Positions 15,755 to 24,613 of a DNA stretch of 48,629 nucleotides are shown here, piece by piece (the stretch's first letter is position 1; every line of letters starts with the position of its first letter). Both the position numbers and the translations under genes were made by a program. The DNA is from Treponema sp. (GTDB taxonomy: Bacteria > Spirochaetota > Spirochaetia > Treponematales > Treponemataceae), in the NCBI GenBank assembly GCA_016294035.1, contig JAEDCT010000016.1, positions 1 through 48,629 of the forward strand, given 5' to 3'. The notes beneath the pieces are model-generated. The model was not told the DNA's origin and made no database searches. It was given only the letters and a program-made list of their open reading frames with translations.

Positions 15755-17019
15755 TGTCTGATACAATCACCATCACAGCAGAAAAAATGGTTTTCGGCGG
15801 GGACTGCATAGGAAAATTCAACGGGAAGACTGTTTTTGTACCCTATGCAATTCCAGGCGAAAAGCTTGAAGTTGAAATCACTCGAGATGAAAGAGATTAC
15901 TGCGTTGCTTCCATAGTAAACGTTCTTGAAAAATCTCCACACAGAGTAATGCCATTCTGCAGCCTTTACGGCAAGTGTGGCGGTTGCAACATGCAGCACA
16001 TTGACCAGGAATATCAGGCTGAGCTTCGCGCACAGATTCTCAGGGATGCCTTTGAACGAGAGGGCGTAACTGTCGGAGAAATTGAAGTAATCAGGGATAC
16101 AGACAAAGGATACAGATCAAGGTTCCAGTTCCATAATGGTGGCCTCATGGGAAAAAGAAGCAATGAAATCATTCCAATTGAAAGCTGCCCCTGTGCAACA
16201 GATGAAATCAATCACTATCTTTCCGAAATTCCCTTTGAGCACAGACCAGAAGGTCGTGTACACGTATTCGGAAGCTCAAGAATCTCCTCAATTCCAGAAG
16301 GCTATGACAAGATTGTGATTGCAGAAATACCTGAAGAAGAAAGGAAAAAAAAAGAGAAAGCAAGAAAACAGATGACAACTCCCGGGGGAAGCAAGCTAAA
16401 GAAACAGAAAAAGATCAAGGCCCGCTACTCTGGTACAGTATCTGATGCCATGACAAGCTGTACAGTTTCACTTCTCGGCAAGAATCTCACATTTGATGTT
16501 CAGGGCTTTTTTCAGTCAAACCTTGGACTCCTTGAAAAAGCCATCCCTCTCATTATTGAAGGACTTGAAGGAAAGAATGTGCTGGACATGTACTCAGGAA
16601 GCGGAACATTCTCAGTATTCCTTGCTGATAAATTTGAAAACGTCACATTGGTTGAGCACAACAAAAATGCCATCGTATATGCAGAACAAAACATGGCAGG
16701 AAAAAAACACGAAAGCTACGGATTGTCCGGGGAAGTATGGATCAAATATCACTCAGAAAACTGCATGAAGACATCTGGCAAATTCGATGCATGCGTCATT
16801 GACCCCCCACGAAGCGGAATGGAAAAATCAGTATGCCAGTGGCTGCAGAAGTCCGGGATTCCAAGCATCAGAAGCCTTTCCTGTGATATTGCTACCCATG
16901 CAAGAGACATTAAATTTCTTTCAAGATCAGGATATGAGCTGAAAAAACTCTACCTTCTTGATTTCTATCCACAGACATGCCACATTGAAAGCCTGGCAAT
17001 TCTCGAAAAACGTGATTAG
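15754..17019 (+). CDS. rlmD: 23S rRNA/tRNA m5U methyltransferase, RlmD/RumA family
   Basis: The 421-residue SAM-dependent enzyme methylates uridine C5 in RNA. The N-terminus is a TRAM domain (residues 1-60), followed by an iron-sulfur site C-x5-C-x2-C (FCSLYGKCGGCNMQH), a lysine-rich insertion at about 190-215, the SAM-binding V-L-D-M-Y-S-G-S-G-T-F-S, D-P-P-R-S-G, and the catalytic loop L-S-C-D-I-A-T-H-A-R-D, where most relatives read S-C-N-P-A-T-x-A-R-D. Whether the target is 23S rRNA or tRNA cannot be told from sequence alone. It overlaps rfbB by one base and is followed one base later by the next gene. Confidence 0.88.
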   Translation: MSDTITITAEKMVFGGDCIGKFNGKTVFVPYAIPGEKLEVEITRDERDYCVASIVNVLEKSPHRVMPFCSLYGKCGGCNMQHIDQEYQAELRAQILRDAFEREGVTVGEIEVIRDTDKGYRSRFQFHNGGLMGKRSNEIIPIESCPCATDEINHYLSEIPFEHRPEGRVHVFGSSRISSIPEGYDKIVIAEIPEEERKKKEKARKQMTTPGGSKLKKQKKIKARYSGTVSDAMTSCTVSLLGKNLTFDVQGFFQSNLGLLEKAIPLIIEGLEGKNVLDMYSGSGTFSVFLADKFENVTLVEHNKNAIVYAEQNMAGKKHESYGLSGEVWIKYHSENCMKTSGKFDACVIDPPRSGMEKSVCQWLQKSGIPSIRSLSCDIATHARDIKFLSRSGYELKKLYLLDFYPQTCHIESLAILEKRD

Positions 17020-17020
17020 C

Positions 17021-18835
17021 ATGAGTATAACTAACGTTCGTTTATATAAAAAAATATACATACTAACGTTTATTCTGGCTTTATTTTCCGTTTTTTCAGC
17101 ATTCTCCCAGAATCAATCGGATAAAAACGGTGGAAAGGTTTTCGAAAGAACAATCCAGCTGGAAGAAAGGGATCCAGACCTTGTTTCAGTTTTAGGAGCC
17201 ACGGTAATATGCCAGCCCATAAGAACCAGCTATGGATATGCGGCTGTCGGTGAAGGAAAGCAGCTTTACGGATTCACCAGCGAAGGTAATCTTTTGTGGC
17301 AAAGATCCTTTTACGGAACACTAAAGCCCTACCTTACAATCGGTCCTCAGGACATGATGTACATGATCACAAAGAATTCCTATCTCAACATGATGAATTC
17401 TTCAGGACTTGTGCTTTGGTCCACAAAACTTCCATTCGAAGCAATAGACGCTCCCTTTACGGGACGGGACGGCAGAGTCTTTGTAAGGGGCCGCCATAAC
17501 ATTGCCTGCTTCGGACTTGACGGAATAATGAGATGGAACATCAAGACTGAAATGCAGAATGCCCTCATAAAACCACAGGAACTAAACGACGGGTCATATC
17601 TCATTTTCCTTGCAAAAAACGATAATTCCAAGACTCATGCCCAGATAATGAGTCCCTTCGGAAGCAAGCTGGCTGAAGAAATTGAATTTGCAGGAACTGT
17701 CAGTGACGCTGCATCATGCACTGATGGAGTTCTCCTTTCTTTCACGGACGGAGCCTGCGGACTTTGTTCAGTGAAGGATGGATCTGCAGTCTCACAGTGG
17801 ACTCTTTCCGCTCAAAAAAGCCAGATGACCGAAGCTGCAAAAATTCTTACCGACTGCCAGGCAGGACTTTGTGCCTTCGTGTGGGGAAAACCGGCAACAG
17901 TAACTTACATTGAGACTGCAACGGGGAAAATACGCGATTCATTCCAGACACGCATTTCAAACGCCCAGACAACCAGATTTATGGGACATACGGTACAGGG
18001 ACTTGCCATCTGTGATTCCACAAAGGGAGAATGTTACACTATTTCAGGCTCAAAACAATGGAGCGTAAAATTCAATCCCAAGCGGAAATGGAATTTTGTC
18101 TATGCAACAGATTCAGGCTATCTATGCTTCTGCCTGAATGATTGGATTCTTGAGGCATACAGGACTAAGGCAAACCTTTCAGGAACAAAATCATCATCCT
18201 TCTCTGAAAAAAAGACAAGAAACTATCCATACCCTCCATGCAGCAAGACATCAAGCACATTCCTTGGACCGGCAATTGATGAAAAGACACAAAAAGAAAT
18301 ACGGGCAGGACTTTCCAAGGGTGGATACGGCGAAAAGGAAATACAGTGGATGAGCCTGATTCAAAGTGAGCTCAACCATCTTTATTCTGACTGGACCATG
18401 ACCGCAAGAATCAGCGGTGAGGAAAAGCCGTATTTCAGGCAGAACATCGAATACACACAGACAGTTATAGACATTGCATCATCAGTGGGAATTTCATTTG
18501 AGAGGAAAAAACTTGCAACCCTGCTGAAAAAAGCAGAGGATCAGTCAATGAAAATATGCCTCATCAGGGCATGCAAAAAACAGGCCTATGACCCGGACGG
18601 AGTTTTCCTTGACACCATGGAATACCTTATAAAAAACAGGGTACAGAACACAGATCTTTCAACACTGGATGAGATTTGTGATGCCGTGTATGAAATCTGC
18701 AGGTACATGGGACGGCCAGTCTTCTTTGAAAAGGGCCAGGCTATTCTGGGATATCTTCTGTACCCGCAATATAACGAAAGAACCCGACAGAAAGCCAGGG
18801 AAACACTCAAGAAAATAAAGGAAAGCAAGCTCTAG
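17021..18835 (+). CDS. Exported PQQ-like beta-propeller protein with helical C-terminus
   Basis: The 604-residue product has an N-terminal signal sequence (KKIYILTFILALFSVFSAFS), then repeated blades of PQQ/WD type such as G-F-T-S-E-G-N-L-L-W-Q, M-N-S-S-G-L-V-L-W-S and F-G-L-D-G-I-M-R-W-N. The last 170 residues are helical and charged. Similar proteins in spirochaetes are periplasmic and of unknown role, and a BamB-like scaffolding part is only a guess. I chose the ATG at 17021, one base after the rlmD stop, because a longer frame overlaps rlmD and would place the signal peptide internally. There is no separate ribosome-binding site, so translation is probably coupled. Confidence 0.75.
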   Translation: MSITNVRLYKKIYILTFILALFSVFSAFSQNQSDKNGGKVFERTIQLEERDPDLVSVLGATVICQPIRTSYGYAAVGEGKQLYGFTSEGNLLWQRSFYGTLKPYLTIGPQDMMYMITKNSYLNMMNSSGLVLWSTKLPFEAIDAPFTGRDGRVFVRGRHNIACFGLDGIMRWNIKTEMQNALIKPQELNDGSYLIFLAKNDNSKTHAQIMSPFGSKLAEEIEFAGTVSDAASCTDGVLLSFTDGACGLCSVKDGSAVSQWTLSAQKSQMTEAAKILTDCQAGLCAFVWGKPATVTYIETATGKIRDSFQTRISNAQTTRFMGHTVQGLAICDSTKGECYTISGSKQWSVKFNPKRKWNFVYATDSGYLCFCLNDWILEAYRTKANLSGTKSSSFSEKKTRNYPYPPCSKTSSTFLGPAIDEKTQKEIRAGLSKGGYGEKEIQWMSLIQSELNHLYSDWTMTARISGEEKPYFRQNIEYTQTVIDIASSVGISFERKKLATLLKKAEDQSMKICLIRACKKQAYDPDGVFLDTMEYLIKNRVQNTDLSTLDEICDAVYEICRYMGRPVFFEKGQAILGYLLYPQYNERTRQKARETLKKIKESKL

Positions 18836-18851
18836 CCTTCCCCTGCTCCAA

Positions 18852-18880
18852 TTGAATTTTAACCTGAAATCCCGTATAAT
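18852..18880 (+). promoter_or_regulatory. Promoter of metG
   Basis: TTGAAT (18852-18857), 17 bases, TATAAT (18875-18880), about 70 bases before the metG start. Confidence 0.75.
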
Positions 18881-18947
18881 AGCACAATTAAGTTGATTGA
18901 TTTTAGACTATACATGTCAAAATAACATATCAAAAACGGAGACTATC

Positions 18948-21284
18948 ATGAACAGAAGATTGATTACTTCAGCACTTCCCTATGTAAACAACATTCCCCA
19001 TTTGGGAAACCTTATCCAGATGCTTTCAGCAGATGTTTTTGCACGATTCTGCAGAAGCCGTGGCTACGAAACAATGTTTATTTTCGGAACTGATGAGTAC
19101 GGAACTGCAACAGAAACAAAGGCAATCGAAGAAAACAAGACTCCAAGGGAACTCTGCGACTATTACTATGACCAGCACAGCCAGATCTATGACTGGTTCA
19201 GGATTGATGCTGACAAGTTCGGACGAACATCAAATGATGAGTGTACAGAAATCACACAGGGACTCTACAAAGATCTTGAAAAGAACGGGTTCATCAAGGA
19301 ACACACAAACCAGCAGCTTTTCTGCCCAAAATGCAACCGATATCTTGCTGACCGCTATGTAAACGGAACATGTCCAAAATGCGGATTTGAGGATGCACGT
19401 GGCGACCAGTGTGACAAATGCGGATCCCTTCTCGACCCTATTGAACTCAAGAACCCAAGATGCTCAGTCTGCGGATCAACACCTGAAGTTCGTGAGACAA
19501 AGCATCTGTACATTGACCTTCCAGCCATAAGCAAGAATCTTGATGATTACGTTACAAAGACAAGCAAGGAAGGACGATGGTCAGACAATGCCATTAACAT
19601 GACAAAGGCATGGATTCGTGATGGTCTTAAGGAAAGAGCCATTACGCGAGACCTCAAGTGGGGAATCCCAGTTCCACGCGAAGGATATGAAAACAAGGTA
19701 TTCTACGTATGGTTCAATGCACCAATCGGATATATTTCCATCACCAAGCAGCTTGAGGATGAACTCAAGGCTCAGGGAAAAAAGTCTTTTGACTGGAAAT
19801 CATGGTGGCTTCCAGAAGAGTCTCAGGACGCAAATGCAAAGATTCCGGTTGACTTGTTCCAGTTCATTGGAAAGGACAACATTCCGTTCCATACGGTTAT
19901 CTTTCCCTGCACGCTCATGGGAAGCGGACACAACTGGACAAAGCTGTTCCACATGAGCTCAACAGAATATCTCAACTACGAGGATGGAAAATTCTCCAAA
20001 AGCCGCGGTGTCGGTGTATTCGGAACAGATGCAAAGGAAAGCGGAATCAAGGCTGATGCATGGAGATTCTACATTTTCTTCAACAGACCGGAAAAGCAGG
20101 ACTACCAGTTCACCTGGAAGGAATTCCGCGAAAAGTACAATGGAGAACTTATCGGCAACCTTGGAAATCTCGTGAACAGAACTCTCCTTTTCATCCAGAA
20201 ATATTACGACTCAAAGATTCCTGAAGCTAAAATTGATGAAGACCTTTGGTCAAAGGTAAAGGAACTTGAGGCAAAGATCACAGATAACCTTGAATGGTCT
20301 AACCTTAAGGATGCATTCCACGGAATCTTTGAAATTTCAGACTTGGGAAACAAGGCTTTCCAGGCAACTGAACCATGGAAGACACGAACAACAGAACCTG
20401 AAAGAGCAGCAACCCTTATCAGGACTCTTGCATATATGATAAAGGATCTCATGATAATGGCACATCCATACATGCCACAGTTCACGGAAACAATCATGTC
20501 TTACTTCGGCAAGACAATTTCAGAGCCTCACTTCAATGAGATTGATAAGGCAAAAACAGAAAACCAGCTTGACTGGAACAATCTTGGTCAGACAGAAGGC
20601 CTTTGCTCAGTTGGACAAACAGAAATTTACTTCACTCCACTTGACCAGAAAACTGCAGATGAATTCCGTGCAAAATTCTCCGGAAACCAGAAAGACAGAA
20701 ATAATGACAGCAAGGAAACTTCCAAGAACAAGAAGAAAGAAAAGAAATCAAAGAGCGAACCTCAGGTTCTTCCTTTTGAAATGCAGGCAGCACACTTCAA
20801 CTCAAAGATTGAACTTACAGTTGCCAAGATAGTCAAGGTCGAGAACAATCCAGAAAGCGACAAGCTTTATGTTGAGACTCTTGATGATGGAAGCGGAACT
20901 GAGCGCATTATCCAGTCTGGTCTCAGAGATTACCTTAAGCCTGAAGATCTTCTTGGAAAACACATTGTTCTTGCATCAAACCTTGCCCCAAGAAAAATGA
21001 GGGGAATTGAAAGCCGTGGAATGCTTCTTGCTGCAGACTACAAGGATGCTGACGGAAAGGATTGTGTTGAGCCGCTGGAAGTTTCATGGGCTGCACCTGG
21101 AACTAAGATCATACTTGAAGGAGCTGATGCAGGAGTCCAGAAACCAGCCGAAATTTCAGCTGATGATTTCTTTGCAGTTGAAATCAAGACCTGCAGCAAT
21201 AACGTTCAGATTGGTGGCGTAAACCTCATGTGTGACGGAAAAGCAATCAAGACAGTAAAAACTGTAAACGGTGAGATTCACTAG
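18948..21284 (+). CDS. metG: Methionyl-tRNA synthetase
   Basis: The 778-residue class I synthetase charges tRNA-Met. Signatures: PYVNNIPHLGN (HIGH equivalent) at about residue 11, a zinc knuckle region with four CxxC pairs (CPKCNRY, CPKCGF, CDKCG, CSVCG), KFSKSRG (KMSKS equivalent), an anticodon-binding helical domain, a Lys-rich linker near residues 590-610, and a C-terminal EMAPII/Arc1p-like tRNA-binding domain (about 625-778) that promotes dimerisation. The start is the ATG at 18948 after AAACGGAG; an upstream in-frame start overlaps the promoter region. The FemX-like gene starts two bases after the stop. Confidence 0.97.
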   Translation: MNRRLITSALPYVNNIPHLGNLIQMLSADVFARFCRSRGYETMFIFGTDEYGTATETKAIEENKTPRELCDYYYDQHSQIYDWFRIDADKFGRTSNDECTEITQGLYKDLEKNGFIKEHTNQQLFCPKCNRYLADRYVNGTCPKCGFEDARGDQCDKCGSLLDPIELKNPRCSVCGSTPEVRETKHLYIDLPAISKNLDDYVTKTSKEGRWSDNAINMTKAWIRDGLKERAITRDLKWGIPVPREGYENKVFYVWFNAPIGYISITKQLEDELKAQGKKSFDWKSWWLPEESQDANAKIPVDLFQFIGKDNIPFHTVIFPCTLMGSGHNWTKLFHMSSTEYLNYEDGKFSKSRGVGVFGTDAKESGIKADAWRFYIFFNRPEKQDYQFTWKEFREKYNGELIGNLGNLVNRTLLFIQKYYDSKIPEAKIDEDLWSKVKELEAKITDNLEWSNLKDAFHGIFEISDLGNKAFQATEPWKTRTTEPERAATLIRTLAYMIKDLMIMAHPYMPQFTETIMSYFGKTISEPHFNEIDKAKTENQLDWNNLGQTEGLCSVGQTEIYFTPLDQKTADEFRAKFSGNQKDRNNDSKETSKNKKKEKKSKSEPQVLPFEMQAAHFNSKIELTVAKIVKVENNPESDKLYVETLDDGSGTERIIQSGLRDYLKPEDLLGKHIVLASNLAPRKMRGIESRGMLLAADYKDADGKDCVEPLEVSWAAPGTKIILEGADAGVQKPAEISADDFFAVEIKTCSNNVQIGGVNLMCDGKAIKTVKTVNGEIH

Positions 21285-21285
21285 G

Positions 21286-22323
21286 ATGAAAAAAAGATTT
21301 CTCCAAACAGATTTTTGGGCTTGTTTCAAAAGCAATCATGGATGGAAAAAAGTCGAGAACAAATCTGGCATTTCAGTCATGGTCAGGGAACTCAGCCTTA
21401 AAATCAAGAAAATTTCCATTGCCTATGTTCCAATGTATCCTGAATTTGAAAGTAATACACAGCCAGAAAACCTTGTGACAAAACTTTCCCAGGTTGCAGA
21501 AGAAATAAAGGATTGTCTTCCTCCCAACACATTCTGCATACGCTTTGACCCTGCAATGGACATTGAAAGTGATGATGAAAGAACTGATTTTGTTCGAAAA
21601 ACAAGATCAGTCAAGTCCAATCCGAAAGTAAAGGCAAACAGAATTGCCGTGCAACCGCCAGACACAGTATTGGTACCTCTCACTCCATCCCAAGAAGAAA
21701 TTCTTTCCCAGATGAAGAACAAGTGGAGATACAATATCAAGCTGGCAGCCAAAAAAGGCGTACAGGTAGAAAAATGGGCATTTGGAATGGAAGGATTTGA
21801 AAAGGCATTTGACATATTCTATTCTCTTTTCCAGCAAACAAGCCAGAGAGACGGTGTTCAGTTCCATGCAAAGGAATACTATCTGGACCTTCTGGAAAGA
21901 GGATCAAACCCTGACTGTGACCAGCCGTATGTACAGCTTTACCTGGCAAAGCACGAGAATGATTACCTGGCAGGAATAATAACACTTTTCTGCAGTCGTG
22001 AGGCAGTCTATCTTTACGGAGCATCAGGAAATATAAAGAGAAACCTTATGCCTGCATATCTTCTTCAGTGGACCGCTATGCAGGACGCCAAGGAATTTGG
22101 ATGCCCGGTTTATGATTTCTACGGATGCCCTCCAACCGACGATCCAAAACACCCCATGCATGGACTGTTCCTGTTCAAGACAGGATTCGGTGGAAAGCTT
22201 GTTCACAGGCCGGGAAGCTTTGACGTGGTCCTTAACAGGGGCGACTACAGTCTGTACCAGAAAGCAGAAAGACTTAGAGCCTGGTACTACAGGGTATTCA
22301 GAAAAAAACTAGCCGGAAGATAG
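21286..22323 (+). CDS. FemX/FemAB-type peptidoglycan aminoacyltransferase
   Basis: About 345 residues of the FemABX family (GNAT fold), which adds an amino acid from aminoacyl-tRNA to the lipid II stem peptide. Features: N-terminal Q-T-D-F-W-A-C-F-K, then M-K-N-K-W-R-Y-N-I-K-L-A-A-K-K-G-V, and late Y-L-Y-G-A-S-G...P-A-Y-L-L-Q-W and Y-D-F-Y-G-C-P-P. It starts two bases after the metG stop, and coupling with an aminoacyl-tRNA synthetase gene is fitting though Met is not an expected bridge residue. It is a cytosolic, membrane-proximal enzyme. A strong terminator follows directly. Confidence 0.88.
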   Translation: MKKRFLQTDFWACFKSNHGWKKVENKSGISVMVRELSLKIKKISIAYVPMYPEFESNTQPENLVTKLSQVAEEIKDCLPPNTFCIRFDPAMDIESDDERTDFVRKTRSVKSNPKVKANRIAVQPPDTVLVPLTPSQEEILSQMKNKWRYNIKLAAKKGVQVEKWAFGMEGFEKAFDIFYSLFQQTSQRDGVQFHAKEYYLDLLERGSNPDCDQPYVQLYLAKHENDYLAGIITLFCSREAVYLYGASGNIKRNLMPAYLLQWTAMQDAKEFGCPVYDFYGCPPTDDPKHPMHGLFLFKTGFGGKLVHRPGSFDVVLNRGDYSLYQKAERLRAWYYRVFRKKLAGR

Positions 22324-22330
22324 AATAAGA

Positions 22331-22373
22331 GTTATGTGGACGCCATTTCAAGAGCTGAGGTGGTGTTTTTTTA
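22331..22373 (+). terminator. Intrinsic terminator after the FemX-like gene (direct repeat 1)
   Basis: Ten-base arms (ACGCCATTTC / GAGGTGGTGT) around AAGAGCT are followed by seven T residues. The 43 bases match 24571-24613 at 38 positions, so the restriction-modification genes lie between two copies of one terminator. Confidence 0.85.
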
Positions 22374-22487
22374 GTAAAAATTCTACGTATATTCTTTGCT
22401 AAAATATGCTATCAGTTTTTACTAAATAGTCAAAAATGCTAAAAAAATGCTATATTTTACTTATAAAATTTATTTTTAGGTGGGAAA

Positions 22488-23801
22488 ATGCAGTTTACAA
22501 AATCCATTAAATTTATAGATTTATTCGCTGGAATCGGTGGAATTCGCAAAGGCTTTGAACTCGCATGCTCAGACCTGGGGATAGAAGCAGAATGTGTTTT
22601 TACATCTGAAATAAAAACTTATGCAGTTGAAGTATTAAAACAAAATCATCCAAATGAATGTATTAACGGCGATATAACAAAAATAGAAACTTCCAAAATT
22701 CCAGATTTTGATTTTTTGCTTGGAGGTTTTCCTTGTCAGGCATTTTCAGCAGCTGGTAAACGGCTTGGATTTGAGGATACTCGCGGAACTCTTTTTTTTG
22801 AAGTTGAAAGAATCCTTCGCGATAAAAAACCGAAAGGATTTATTCTTGAAAATGTTGAGGGGTTAGTAAACCACGATAGAAAGAATCCAAAAGATAAAAT
22901 CGGAAGAACACTTTCTGTAATCTTGGAACATTTAACGGCTCTTGGTTACAAAGTTAATTGGCGAGTCTTGAATGCAAAAGATTTTGGGGTTCCTCAAGAT
23001 AGAAAACGTATTTATATTACAGGAACTTTTTCAGAAATCCCTGATTTACAAGGTTTTGAAACAGTAAATTCAAAACTCTCGGAAGTCCTTGAATGTGGTT
23101 TGCCTGTGGCTAACAGTAAATTTGTAAATCTTGTTCTCTCACACTATTCTGTAAATCAGCTTTATGGAATGTCTATAAAGGATAAACGAGGCGGAGAAAA
23201 TAATATTCACAGCTGGGATATCGATTATAAAGGTAAAACAACAAAGCAGGAAAAAGAATTCTTAAACTTACTTTTAAAAGAACGACGAAAAAAGAAATGG
23301 GCTGTTGAGTATGGTATAGATTGGATGGATGGTATGCCTCTTACTCTTGATATGATTCGTACTTTTTATAATTCTAATAATCTTGAAGTCATGCTTGAAG
23401 ATTTAGTTTCAAAAAAATATCTTAAGAAAGAGCATCCAAAAAGGAAAGTTGGAAACAAAAGAGTTCAAGATGAATCTTTGCCACTTGGTTATAATATTGT
23501 TGCTGGTAAAATGTCATATGAAGTCGCAAAAGTTTTAGATCCAAACGGAATTGCCCCTACTCTTGTAGCAATGGATATGGAGCATTTGTTTGTTGGTGAT
23601 AATGGCGGAATTAGAAAATTGTCATTAAGAGAAGGTTTACGACTTTTCGGCTATCCAGATGATTTTAAATTTAATGTATCACAACAAGACGGTTATGATT
23701 TGCTTGGCAATACAGTTGTAGTTCCTGTAATAAAGCAAGTTGCTCTTCGAGTTTTAAAAATTTGTGCAGTGGAAAAAAAGAATGAAAGTGAATGCGCTTA
23801 A
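22488..23801 (+). CDS. DNA cytosine-5 methyltransferase of a type II restriction-modification system
   Basis: The 437-residue product carries the C5-MTase motifs in order: I (D-L-F-A-G-I-G-G, residues 11-18), IV (G-G-F-P-C-Q, catalytic Cys83), VI (L-E-N-V-E-G), VIII (P-Q-D-R-K-R-I-Y-I), a target-recognition region (about 230-350), then IX/X (L-R-E-G-L-R-L-F-G-Y-P, L-L-G-N-T-V-V-V-P-V). The recognition region (G-G-x-N-x-I-H-S-W, R-R-K-K, L-T-L-x-x-I-R-T-F-Y-N, M-S-x-E-V) resembles what I remember of M.NlaIV/M.NgoBV, which act on GGNNCC; this is inference. The gene is AT-rich against its neighbours. It starts after AGGTGGG, and overlaps the endonuclease gene. Confidence 0.93.
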   Translation: MQFTKSIKFIDLFAGIGGIRKGFELACSDLGIEAECVFTSEIKTYAVEVLKQNHPNECINGDITKIETSKIPDFDFLLGGFPCQAFSAAGKRLGFEDTRGTLFFEVERILRDKKPKGFILENVEGLVNHDRKNPKDKIGRTLSVILEHLTALGYKVNWRVLNAKDFGVPQDRKRIYITGTFSEIPDLQGFETVNSKLSEVLECGLPVANSKFVNLVLSHYSVNQLYGMSIKDKRGGENNIHSWDIDYKGKTTKQEKEFLNLLLKERRKKKWAVEYGIDWMDGMPLTLDMIRTFYNSNNLEVMLEDLVSKKYLKKEHPKRKVGNKRVQDESLPLGYNIVAGKMSYEVAKVLDPNGIAPTLVAMDMEHLFVGDNGGIRKLSLREGLRLFGYPDDFKFNVSQQDGYDLLGNTVVVPVIKQVALRVLKICAVEKKNESECA

Positions 23802-24510
23802 AGTATATGAAAAATTACTTGATGAAGATAAATTGCTCGAAATTGAAGGACAAATAAAATTCTTTCTGGGTGATGTAGATATAATCGTCAAACAAAAAGA
23901 TGTTGTTGGAAATATAATTCAAGAGTGGTTACAAGGCTGGATGGACAAACGGGGAATTGAATATGCTTTAAATGACAATACACAAATGCCTCCAGATTTC
24001 TTTTTAAGTCCAAAAGATAAAACGACTGATTTGCTTGAAGTAAAAGCCTTTAACCGCTCTGCAACTCCGGGATTTGATATTGCGGATTTTCGAATGTACG
24101 AAGAAGAAATTATTGAAAAACCTTATATGCTTAATGTCGATTATCTGATTTTTGGTTATGATATGAGTGATGAAGGTGTTGTAACAATAAAAGATTTATG
24201 GCTTAAAAAAGTCTGGGAAATTACCCGCAGAATGGAAGGCTGGTCTATAAATCTGCAGGTAAAGCAAGGCGTTGTACATAAAATTCGTCCAGGAGTTTGG
24301 TATAGCGATAGACCTGGAAATATTCCTATGTTTAAAACTATGGAGCATTTCATTGCCGCAATTGAAGAAGCAGTATATCAAAATCCAAAAACACATGAAT
24401 CTGCTGCAACTTGGAAAAAGAATTTTATCGATAGTTATAGAAAATTTTACGGTGTTAAACTGGACATTCCAAGATGGCAAGAAATAGCCTCTCAATATGA
24501 AGTAAAATAA
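23782..24510 (+). CDS. Type II restriction endonuclease, probably NgoBV-like
   Basis: About 242 residues. A PD-(D/E)XK nuclease core is visible: P71-D72 followed by L-L-E86-V-K88, then a typical alpha-beta body. The layout and the words P-D-F-F-L and L-L-E-V-K-A-F-N suggest the NgoBV family (PF09564, GGNNCC), which fits the neighbouring methyltransferase; this was not checked by search. I use the ATG at 23782, with GGAAAAAAAG upstream, giving a 20-base overlap with the methyltransferase. It is AT-rich like its partner, consistent with acquisition as a unit. No separate control protein gene is visible. Confidence 0.8.
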   Translation: MKVNALKVYEKLLDEDKLLEIEGQIKFFLGDVDIIVKQKDVVGNIIQEWLQGWMDKRGIEYALNDNTQMPPDFFLSPKDKTTDLLEVKAFNRSATPGFDIADFRMYEEEIIEKPYMLNVDYLIFGYDMSDEGVVTIKDLWLKKVWEITRRMEGWSINLQVKQGVVHKIRPGVWYSDRPGNIPMFKTMEHFIAAIEEAVYQNPKTHESAATWKKNFIDSYRKFYGVKLDIPRWQEIASQYEVK

Positions 24511-24570
24511 TCACATAACAAGCTTTTCAAACTCCGACACGCGGTCTGGCCGTGTGCGGTACAACCAATT

Positions 24571-24613
24571 GTTATACTGACACCATTTCAAGAGCTGAAG
24601 TGGTGTTTTTTTA
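24571..24613 (+). terminator. Intrinsic terminator after the restriction gene (direct repeat 2)
   Basis: ACACCATTTC / GAAGTGGTGT arms around AAGAGCT are followed by seven T residues. It is a near copy of 22331-22373. It ends about where the convergent GH57-like gene stops. Confidence 0.85.

Noticed and set aside
22324..24610. The RM module as an insertion sequence
   Set aside because: There is no transposase or integrase and no terminal inverted repeats; the bracketing repeats are terminators.
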